Part shown: piece after piece, positions 5,425 to 10,891 of the stretch
Layout of the letters: each line of letters opens with the position of its first letter
Position numbering within the stretch: position 1 is the first letter of the stretch
Source of the DNA: a bacterium
GTDB taxonomy: Bacteria; Bdellovibrionota; FAC87; UBA2466
DNA length: 10,891 nucleotides
NCBI GenBank assembly: GCA_019750655.1
Contig: JAIEOG010000436.1
Span: 1 to 10,891 of the forward strand
Reading direction: 5' to 3'
Program-made: the position numbers and the translations under genes
Notes under the pieces: generated by a model
What the model saw: only the letters and a program-made list of their open reading frames with translations
Databases searched by the model: none
What the model was told of the DNA's origin: nothing

Positions 5425-6312
5425 ATGTTCTTCAAAAAGCCCGACACACTCGCTAACCAAGCCGAGAACAAGAATTTTTTTCGTACAGCCACGGCGTGGC
5501 AAGGCTCTGTTACGCCGCAGGTACTCCCACGAGTCGCCGTCACAGCGCTCTATTCTCTCGCTATCGTTTGGCTCTCGAAGCTCTTCCCCCGTTTCTCGAT
5601 TGATATCACGCCGTTTGAATTTTCAGGGGCGGCCCTCGGTCTTTTACTCGTCCAACGCATGAACTCCGGAATGGACCGTTGGTGGGAGGCCCGCAAGATG
5701 TGGGGCAGCATCGTGAACCAGAGCCGAAATCTTGCGATTGTCGCCAGCACCTACCGAGGCAAGAAAGATGCTCTCACCCAAAAGCTCCTTATCTGGGTGG
5801 CCGCGTGGCCGCATGTGATGCGAGGCTCACTGCGGAATGAGCCCGATGTTCCTGAGGTGACGCGCCTTCTTGGAGCTGAGGAAGCCGCCAAAGTGCAGCG
5901 GGCCGTGCACCCACCCTCGTATGTCGCCGTCCAAATCGCGGAAACGTTGTTTGCTATGCGCAAAGACGGCTTGGACGATTTTGCGTTTCACCGTGCTGAA
6001 AGCGAACGTGGAATGCTTATCGACGCAATCGGCGCGTGTGAACGCATCCGCAATACGCCAATCCCGCTCGTGCTCGCTATCAAAACCCGGCGCTTCATTT
6101 TGCTTTTCTTGCTCTTGCTGCCCTTGGCGCTTATCGAGCGGTTGGATTACCTAACGCCTTTGGTCGTGGTGTTGGCGTCGTACCCACTGTTCTCACTGGA
6201 CGAGATTGGGGCGGAGCTACAGAACCCCTTTTCTCCTCGAAATCTAAGCCATCTACCACTTCTGGCTATCTGCAATAAGATCGAAAAAGATGTTTTGGAT
6301 TTGGCGAAGTAA
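5425..6312 (+). CDS. Bestrophin-family anion channel
   Basis: The 295-residue product matches the bacterial bestrophin family (Pfam Bestrophin, formerly UPF0187; E. coli YneE is of similar size). Diagnostic stretches are LLLVQRMNSGMDRWWEARKMWG (73-94) followed by QSRNLA, then CERIRNTPIPLVLAIKTRRF (205-224) and DEIGAELQNPF (259-269). These correspond to the helical core and pore regions of these pentameric inner-membrane channels, which conduct anions or, in some bacteria, cations. Hydrophobic helices are at about 35-52, 66-77, 225-237 and 244-257. No Shine-Dalgarno is present; a hairpin fills the 17-base gap after the preceding gene, so translation may be coupled. It is the last gene of the plus-strand run and faces the 189-residue exported protein. 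Confidence 0.92.
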   Translation: MFFKKPDTLANQAENKNFFRTATAWQGSVTPQVLPRVAVTALYSLAIVWLSKLFPRFSIDITPFEFSGAALGLLLVQRMNSGMDRWWEARKMWGSIVNQSRNLAIVASTYRGKKDALTQKLLIWVAAWPHVMRGSLRNEPDVPEVTRLLGAEEAAKVQRAVHPPSYVAVQIAETLFAMRKDGLDDFAFHRAESERGMLIDAIGACERIRNTPIPLVLAIKTRRFILLFLLLLPLALIERLDYLTPLVVVLASYPLFSLDEIGAELQNPFSPRNLSHLPLLAICNKIEKDVLDLAK

Positions 6313-6330
6313 GGCTTAGAGCGAAGACCT

Positions 6331-6900
6331 CTACAACGCCGACAGCGTCTTAATTAGGGACGCTTGCAAGCGTTTGATCTTGGGCGTTGTGGAGACAGAG
6401 CTCAATGCTTTGGATTTTGCAGCCCACATGGCTTTGCGCCCAGCAACGCACTTGTGATCTTCACCGCAGTCCACAGCGAAGTATTCGTCGTTCTCCATAG
6501 CCACGAGCGAGGCGCCTAGTTCAAATGCATTTTTGCGCTCGGCAAGCGCCAACAAAAAACCCTTTGGCTGTGCCAGGAGCACTTCATTGCCCAGAAGCTG
6601 TTTTGCAGCTGTGGCCCCCGAACCATCGGAGCATTTTTCCAAAACTTCTAAGTAAAGCTGCGCCAAGAACGGCGGGTTGCTTTTTATTAGCTTCTGAGTG
6701 GCCGTAGCAAGGCTTGCATCCGATTCCAAGCCCAGGTTCTGCCCGGAAGTCCGACAAGCTTTTTGAAACTCCTGGAAAAAACCCGCTCGAGGATTTTCAG
6801 CGACCGCCCTATAGGCCGAGCCAAGATCCGCTGCGGCGGTCAACGAAAAGGAAAGCGCGAATGCTGCCGTTGTGATCAAAACACTGATTAAGTAACGCAT
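6331..6900 (-). CDS. Exported hypothetical protein with four cysteines, 189 residues
   Basis: The start was placed at the ATG with AGAGG five bases upstream; a TTG five codons earlier would put Gly-Glu ahead of the signal peptide and is less likely. Residues 1-24 (ending LTAAA) form the signal peptide. The mature part is predominantly helical, with cysteines at 49, 90, 145 and 151; the last two flank a short acidic loop (CGEDHKC), suggesting two disulfides. Reading through FFQEFQKACRTSG, FLAQLYLEVLEKC and GFLLALAERKNAFELG gives the look of a helical-repeat periplasmic protein, but no family is recognised. It ends 18 bases from the convergent bestrophin gene. The amidohydrolase gene upstream is on the same strand, 90 bases away. 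Confidence 0.75.
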   Translation of the reverse strand: MRYLISVLITTAAFALSFSLTAAADLGSAYRAVAENPRAGFFQEFQKACRTSGQNLGLESDASLATATQKLIKSNPPFLAQLYLEVLEKCSDGSGATAAKQLLGNEVLLAQPKGFLLALAERKNAFELGASLVAMENDEYFAVDCGEDHKCVAGRKAMWAAKSKALSSVSTTPKIKRLQASLIKTLSAL

Positions 6901-6990
6901 CGAAGCCTCTCCCAATCTAAACGCTGCCGTGGGGTTAAATGTTACAGGTGGAGGGGCTTTCTTGACACGTCCGTGCTACGAGGTTTTTTA

Positions 6991-8229
6991 CTAGGGCGCC
7001 GAGGAAAGAAGACCTATCGCCACCGCCGTCATTGCCGGGACACCCGTCTCCAGCGCTTTTTCGGCGTCGGGGTAATATTGAGCGGAGTGCAAGGGCGGTA
7101 GCTTGCCGCTCTCGCTCTGCTTTTTTAACCGGCCTGGCTCGATAGTTCCCAGCCAGAAAAGGAAAATGGGGAGTTTACCCTCGGCGTAACGGCCAAAGTC
7201 TTCGGCCGCCAAAACGGGAGGCGTTTCAATGACGTTCTTTTCGCCCACTTTCTTTTTCAAAATCGAAACGACTTTTTCACCCAGCGCCAAGTCATTGTAG
7301 AGCGCTGCGAGAGGCTCTTCGTCTACTTTGATCACAGGCTCCGGCGCACCGGCGCCCATGGCAATCGCTTTCGCTTTACGCTCCAGCCCTTCAATTAACC
7401 GTGTACGTACTTTGGGAGAAAAAGTTCGCAACGTAAGTTGCAGGTCGCACCTATCTGAAATGATGTTGTGCTTAGTCCCGCAATGAAACGAGCCAACCGT
7501 TAGAACCGCCGACTCCACCGGGTCTTTCTCGCGGCTGATCAACGATTGTAAATCGACGACAAAAGCAGAGGCCAAGTAAACTGGATCAATCGCCTTATGG
7601 GGCAAGGCTCCATGACCGCCCTTACCTCGAATAGAAATATCGATGCTGTCGGCCGCCGCCAGAGCATAGCCGGGATGGAATCCCACCGTGCCCGTTGCCA
7701 TTTCTCCACTCACATGGAGCGCCACCGCAAAGTCTGGCTTGGGAAAGCGTTTGAACAAGCCGTCCTTCATCATGGCCTTCGCGCCGGCGCCTTTTTCTTC
7801 AGCCGGCTGGAATACGGCAACGAGAGTGCCTTTCCATTCTTCCCGGTGGTTTGCTAGATAGCGCGTTACACCCACGAGGTTTGCCATGTGGATATCATGG
7901 CCACAAGCATGCATGACGCCCTTGGATTTAGACGCGTACTTCAAACCAGTGAGTTCCTCGACGGGGAGCGCATCCATATCGGCGCGCAGCATCAGCGTGC
8001 GGCCCGCGCCGTTTTTTAAAACACCGACGACTCCGTGACCACCAACGCCCACTGTCACTTCAAAACCCGAGGCTTTCAGCTCTTGGGCGAGTTTGGAGGC
8101 CGTGTCTTTTTCCTTATAAGAAAGTTCCGGATTGGCGTGGAGCTCCTCATACAGCTTCACAAGTGAAGGATCGCCAAAAACGGAGAGTGAAATCGAAGAT
8201 GCGAGCAACCAAGCGTGGATGGGTTTCAT
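6991..8229 (-). CDS. Exported M20D-family metallo-amidohydrolase (N-acyl-amino-acid amidohydrolase type)
   Basis: The 412-residue product belongs to peptidase family M20, subfamily D (hippurate, N-acyl-amino-acid and IAA-conjugate hydrolases). It would remove acyl groups from amino acids using two metal ions. Expected ligands are present: C109 and H111 in HACGHDIH, E144/E145 in QPAEEKGAG, H172 in ALHVSG and H381 in LHSAQYYP. GGHGALPH (204-211) marks the dimerisation-domain His, and LHANPELSYKE (30-40) and RADMDALP (82-89) are family hallmarks. The first 19 or so residues (MKPIHAWLLASSISLSVFG) are an added signal peptide, placing the enzyme in the periplasm, unlike cytosolic relatives. The best Shine-Dalgarno, GGAGAGGGG, is 12 bases upstream and better spaced for a tiny leader frame. 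The natural acyl substrate is unknown. Confidence 0.92.
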   Translation of the reverse strand: MKPIHAWLLASSISLSVFGDPSLVKLYEELHANPELSYKEKDTASKLAQELKASGFEVTVGVGGHGVVGVLKNGAGRTLMLRADMDALPVEELTGLKYASKSKGVMHACGHDIHMANLVGVTRYLANHREEWKGTLVAVFQPAEEKGAGAKAMMKDGLFKRFPKPDFAVALHVSGEMATGTVGFHPGYALAAADSIDISIRGKGGHGALPHKAIDPVYLASAFVVDLQSLISREKDPVESAVLTVGSFHCGTKHNIISDRCDLQLTLRTFSPKVRTRLIEGLERKAKAIAMGAGAPEPVIKVDEEPLAALYNDLALGEKVVSILKKKVGEKNVIETPPVLAAEDFGRYAEGKLPIFLFWLGTIEPGRLKKQSESGKLPPLHSAQYYPDAEKALETGVPAMTAVAIGLLSSAP

Positions 8230-8237
8230 GGGGGCAT
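8226..8237 (-). other. Possible leader minicistron (Met-Pro-Pro-stop) ahead of the amidohydrolase
   Basis: On the minus strand an ATG-CCC-CCA-TGA frame begins four bases after GGAGAGGGG (8250-8242). Its TGA overlaps the amidohydrolase start as ATGA. Shine-Dalgarno spacing is ideal for this ATG and long for the downstream one, so initiation here followed by re-initiation is plausible. Translation of this frame has not been shown. Confidence 0.4.
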
Positions 8238-8254
8238 GTTACCCCTCTCCAGCC

Positions 8255-8261
8255 TATAATA
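8255..8261. promoter_or_regulatory. Shared divergent -10 element
   Basis: TATAATA contains a perfect TATAAT for the plus strand (8255-8260) and TATTAT for the minus strand (8261-8256, five of six matches). The two divergent start codons are only 38 bases apart, so both promoters must lie here. No good -35 hexamer is seen on either side. On plus, the predicted start of transcription is at the ATG itself. Confidence 0.5.
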
Positions 8262-8267
8262 GTAGCT

Positions 8268-9257
8268 ATGTGGATATTCGGTAGTTTTCCCAAAGACCTC
8301 GCCTGGCTGGTTCTCCCTGGTGCGCTAGGGATTTTGTTCGCTTGGACTCTCCCGGCAGAAAGCACTGCGCAGGCGGGGTTTCTGTTTGCAGCTTTCGTGC
8401 TCTTGGATTCAGGACACGTCTACACAACGCTGCTCAGGACCTATTTCCATAGAGCGGAGGTTCAAAGCACCCGGTGGTATGCCGCGCTGCCGTTTGTGGT
8501 AGCTGCTTTCTTTTTCACTTGGGCAGTTTTAGGCATCCCGTACTTATGGGCATTTGTTATTTACGCAACGCTGTTCCACAACATCCGCCAGTTTTATGGG
8601 GTTTTGCGTTGGTACCAAAAGCTAGAGAAGAATCCGCGGAATAGCAGCCGTTATTTTCTTTACGCGCTCACTTTCGGGCCAGTGGTTTTGTACCACTTCA
8701 GGCCCGGTGCCCAAGCTGGCTATTACACCGCTCGAGACATTTTCCTGTACCCCGATGCCCTGCTCTACCACTGGGGACTTGCTGCTTATGCCGCTACCCT
8801 CTGTGCTTGGGTACTCTCGGAAACTGCTCATGCCGTGAGAAATAAAAAGTGCAACTGGGGGAGCCTGCTGGCGATTGCCACGCCCGCAACACTTTATGGC
8901 GTGTGCATGCTTTTAGGAAATTCTCCGGCCGAAATCCTGGGGCCTTTAGTGATCGCTCATGGCATCGGTTATTTTGGCTTGTTGTCGCTTAGCCTGCAAA
9001 GGACACAACCCAAACGCTATGCTCGCCCGTGGCTGGCTCTCGCCGCAGTCGTGATCATCGCTTGGACGTGCGGGCCGTTAGAATACTACTTGGAAGAACA
9101 CGTCATCTCTTTCGGGGGCTCTTCGCTTACTCTTTCGAACGTGCTGCCGTCTTTGTGGATCGGCCTATACTTGGTTCCCTTGTTTTCCCACTTTATTATC
9201 GATGCCTATATTTGGAAGGGTACGCACCGCGAAGCGAAGCTTGTGTACGTGAAATAA
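8268..9257 (+). CDS. Multi-pass membrane protein of unknown function with His/Asp motifs
   Basis: The frame is open further upstream, but only from ATG 8268 does the protein look like a membrane protein, and a perfect TATAAT ends seven bases before it; the extension would run through the divergent promoter. The 329-residue product has roughly eight to nine transmembrane segments. Polar motifs sit inside or at the ends of helices: LLDSGHVYTT (D47, H50), ATLFHNIRQFYGVLRWYQ (H104, R107), VIAHGIGYF (H231) and LFSHFIIDAYIWK (H308, D312). I recall similar D-x-x-H and H-N-x-R-Q-x-Y-G motifs in uncharacterised bacterial membrane proteins but cannot name a family. The cluster suggests a metal-binding membrane enzyme, which is inference. 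A strong hairpin follows the stop. Confidence 0.8.
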   Translation: MWIFGSFPKDLAWLVLPGALGILFAWTLPAESTAQAGFLFAAFVLLDSGHVYTTLLRTYFHRAEVQSTRWYAALPFVVAAFFFTWAVLGIPYLWAFVIYATLFHNIRQFYGVLRWYQKLEKNPRNSSRYFLYALTFGPVVLYHFRPGAQAGYYTARDIFLYPDALLYHWGLAAYAATLCAWVLSETAHAVRNKKCNWGSLLAIATPATLYGVCMLLGNSPAEILGPLVIAHGIGYFGLLSLSLQRTQPKRYARPWLALAAVVIIAWTCGPLEYYLEEHVISFGGSSLTLSNVLPSLWIGLYLVPLFSHFIIDAYIWKGTHREAKLVYVK

Positions 9258-9294
9258 ACGGCCACGCCCTTCTGACTTCAGGGAACGTGGCCGT
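9258..9294. terminator. Bidirectional terminator-like hairpin between convergent genes
   Basis: ACGGCCACG and CGTGGCCGT form a perfect 9-bp stem. After a two-base AA bulge it continues with CCCT/AGGG, closing a 9-base loop. On the minus strand the stem is followed by TTTATTTC, so it may terminate the minus-strand gene better than the plus-strand one. It begins at the stop codon of the membrane protein gene. Confidence 0.6.
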
Positions 9295-9309
9295 GAAATG
9301 CCATTTCGA

Positions 9310-10008
9310 TTAGGGCTTGGCCGGCGCCTTGGGCGTTAGCCCATCTTCTAATTCCACAATCCGATCCACTAGCCAGTCGATCCGAATGAGGTTGCGCAGG
9401 ACCTCCTCCGGCTCTGCAACGACCGTGGCGGTATCATCCGCTTTCGCTAATTCACTCTTAAGGTAATGGACGTGATTGAGATGTTGCTTGGTAGCGACGA
9501 TGCCGAGCTTCGCGAAGGGCTCAGGGTGATCCAGCATGAACTGGACTCGCGTCACGCCAATATTGAGGATGTCTTCCAGCGCCGCTAATGCATAGTCGTG
9601 ATCGCGCTGCAGGGCTTGGGCCGCTGCCTTGTTCTCATCCATCGTCAAACTATCTCGCGTGAGCCGCACGCGCATCGTGTTGTAAGAACGGTACGAAAGC
9701 ACCAGAGCCGCGTCTTTCTGCTTCGGAGCCGTGGGAGTTTCAACCGCAAGCGCGCTATCCACGATAGTCCAAAGACGTTCTACGACTGGCTTATCCACCA
9801 GCGCGTAGTCGCGCAAAGCGTCTCTTTGTTTCTTCATTTCCGCTTTGAAAGCGGGTGTTTGCGCAAAGCCCATCCCGGATGTGTTGTCGACAATCGAAGT
9901 GACAGCGGGGAGCAGTTTGCGGATGTGCTCTGCATCGTCCGACAGCTGACCCGCCTGCGATGGCACGCTGAGAGTTAAAAGCAAACCTAAGACCAAACCC
10001 ATATGCAT
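9310..10008 (-). CDS. Exported helical hypothetical protein, 232 residues
   Basis: The first ATG has AAAGGAG five bases upstream, which decides the start over a second ATG two codons later. Residues 1-19 (MHMGLVLGLLLTLSVPSQA) form a signal peptide. The mature protein is almost entirely alpha-helical, strongly charged and without cysteine. Helices include DDAEHIRKLLPAVTSIVD, FKAEMKKQRDALRDY, NKAAAQALQRDHDYALAALEDIL and EEVLRNLIRIDWLVDRIVELED, suggesting a periplasmic helical bundle. The C-terminal tail is a Pro/Ala/Lys segment (TPKAPAKP). No family is recognised. It is divergent from the last gene in the window and convergent with the multi-pass membrane protein. Confidence 0.8.
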   Translation of the reverse strand: MHMGLVLGLLLTLSVPSQAGQLSDDAEHIRKLLPAVTSIVDNTSGMGFAQTPAFKAEMKKQRDALRDYALVDKPVVERLWTIVDSALAVETPTAPKQKDAALVLSYRSYNTMRVRLTRDSLTMDENKAAAQALQRDHDYALAALEDILNIGVTRVQFMLDHPEPFAKLGIVATKQHLNHVHYLKSELAKADDTATVVAEPEEVLRNLIRIDWLVDRIVELEDGLTPKAPAKP

Positions 10009-10058
10009 AGGAACTCCTTTGGACGAAGTTCTTAAAGGGCGTGGGGGACGTCAAAGCT

Positions 10059-10087
10059 ATTCTTGGACACTTGTAAAAAGTGTTGAA
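10059..10087 (-). promoter_or_regulatory. Candidate promoter with palindrome in the spacer
   Basis: On the minus strand TTCAAC (10087-10082) and AAGAAT (10064-10059) are separated by 17 bases. Both hexamers are weak matches. Their spacer and edges hold a perfect 17-bp palindrome, ACACTT-GTAAA-AAGTGT on plus (10067-10083). It could be a repressor site for the 232-residue protein gene and perhaps also for the divergent gene, whose possible -35 (TTGAAC, 10083-10088) abuts it. Confidence 0.3.
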
Positions 10088-10164
10088 CTTTTGGATCACC
10101 GGCTAAGGCTCAGCCCACTTCCTAGGGCCTTGCAGTTCCACATTTCGGTCGGTAAGACGCTGCG

Positions 10165-10891
10165 ATGCTAAAAACAGCGCGTTCTTTTGTCGCCTTTCTT
10201 TTGTTGGTTCTCTCAACCCCCAGTAGTGCCGGTTGCGGTAGATCCATTGTGGACACGGTGCGCTACTGGTTTACGAGCCGAGCGCAACTGGCCGAAGGGC
10301 TTATCGATCGGGTGGAGAAAGCGGCGCGCGAACAAGAAGCCGCTCCCGATAGCGGTGCCGATGAAGCCGTCGCGGACAATCTCATCGCCCTACTCGCCCT
10401 TGAAAAAGCAGGCGAAGATGCCGGCACCCGGAAGCTTATTCGAGTGTTGGATAGAACGGTCAACAGCCACTCCTCTGGGTTTCTGCGGACCTATTTAACT
10501 TCGGTGTTACTACCGCCCGTCTGGATGGGCGCTTATGCGATGTTGGGAATCGATCGCAGCCCGGTCGAAGTTCCGCACTTGCCGCGCGTCCGCCTACTAT
10601 TGTCTAACGCGGTGGAAAAATTGCGCGCGAAATACAAAGGGCGTCTCCAATCTCGTGCGATCGATTTGGCCATCAATGACATTGCGGAGGAAGCGTCCTT
10701 TATCATCGGGCTTTCCAAGCAGCGCACGGAGGCCAAAGGCAGAGCCATTACAGCGGGCTTGGTATCGCAGCTGGTCCTCGCTCTTACGCCGCTGCACCCA
10801 GGGCTATATTTGCAATCGAAATTGGAACGGCCGATCTACGTCGATAATGCGGTTGCGACTTTGGAGAATTCCGGAGAAGTCACTTGGAAGG
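10165..10891 (+). CDS. Exported hypothetical protein, 5' part (242 residues visible)
   Basis: The frame is open from this ATG to the window edge, and the stop lies outside. Residues 1-22 (MLKTARSFVAFLLLVLSTPSSA) are a signal peptide. Cys24 follows directly in SSAGC, but the residue at -3 is Ser rather than Leu, so this is only a marginal lipobox; cleavage by signal peptidase I after SSA is as likely. The mature part is mostly helical (AQLAEGLIDRVEKAAREQE, AVADNLIALLALEKAGED, VRLLLSNAVEKLRAKY). It has a hydrophobic stretch, LTSVLLPPVWMGAYAMLG (111-128), that might cross or contact the membrane. No family is recognised. There is no clear Shine-Dalgarno. It diverges from the 232-residue exported protein. 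Confidence 0.7.
   Translation, partial: MLKTARSFVAFLLLVLSTPSSAGCGRSIVDTVRYWFTSRAQLAEGLIDRVEKAAREQEAAPDSGADEAVADNLIALLALEKAGEDAGTRKLIRVLDRTVNSHSSGFLRTYLTSVLLPPVWMGAYAMLGIDRSPVEVPHLPRVRLLLSNAVEKLRAKYKGRLQSRAIDLAINDIAEEASFIIGLSKQRTEAKGRAITAGLVSQLVLALTPLHPGLYLQSKLERPIYVDNAVATLENSGEVTWK

Noticed and set aside
6962..6990. TTGACA followed 17 bases later by TTTTTA on plus, a possible antisense promoter into the amidohydrolase 3' end
   Set aside because: The -10 match is poor and a lone TTGACA is expected by chance at this scale; no gene would be served.
8163..8267. N-terminal extension of the multi-pass membrane protein
   Set aside because: It would overlap the amidohydrolase start and cross the TATAAT element; the added residues are basic and unlike the rest, and ATG 8268 is directly preceded by a promoter element.
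10187..10498. A 103-codon open frame inside the last gene
   Set aside because: It is a shadow in another frame of the longer open gene from 10165, which has a signal peptide and continues past the window edge.
1..10891. Search for defence systems, toxin-antitoxin pairs, mobile elements, CRISPR arrays and tRNAs
   Set aside because: No nuclease, helicase, transposase, integrase or reverse-transcriptase motifs, no regularly spaced direct repeats and no tRNA-like cloverleaf were seen.

Overview
This is ordinary-looking chromosomal DNA of moderate GC content from a Gram-negative bacterium. The Gram-negative call rests on a predicted outer-membrane beta-barrel protein and on the many proteins with Sec signal peptides. 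The mix of a periplasmic M20 amidohydrolase, a bestrophin-family channel, a hemolysin III/PAQR protein and many small exported proteins of no known family would suit a Bdellovibrionota or other former deltaproteobacterial genome. That placement is an inference from style only. I see no tRNA, rRNA, insertion sequence, CRISPR array, phage gene or recognisable defence locus.

Layout. The left end (1-525, minus) is the N-terminal part of an MFS transporter. It diverges from a 488-residue exported protein of unknown function (683-2149, plus); the space between holds a 17-bp palindrome and a hairpin that would mask the transporter's ribosome binding site. Two small minus-strand genes follow: a 61-residue cationic exported peptide (2189-2374) and a 102-residue exported or anchored protein (2433-2741). 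The terminator of the facing 488-residue gene lies inside the 3' end of the peptide gene. An outer-membrane beta-barrel gene (2991-3626) comes next.

The middle holds a plus-strand run, possibly one operon: hemolysin III/PAQR membrane protein (3728-4441), two small exported proteins each with a mature cysteine pair (4500-4877, 4940-5407), and a bestrophin-family anion channel (5425-6312). Facing it on the minus strand are a four-cysteine exported protein (6331-6900) and, upstream of that, an exported M20D amidohydrolase (6991-8229). The amidohydrolase shares a very compact divergent promoter with an unrecognised multi-pass membrane protein rich in conserved-looking His and Asp residues (8268-9257). 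The right end has a helical exported protein (9310-10008, minus) and a divergent partial gene for another exported protein (10165-end).

The recurring theme is cell-envelope and secreted proteins combined with compact gene starts. Two plus-strand genes have a -10-like hexamer so close to the start codon that a leaderless mRNA is expected, and the amidohydrolase has an apparent three-codon leader (Met-Pro-Pro-stop) whose stop overlaps its start. No gene set here is clearly a new system. The best leads are the PAQR/bestrophin run, the leader minicistron, the shared divergent promoter and the cationic peptide.
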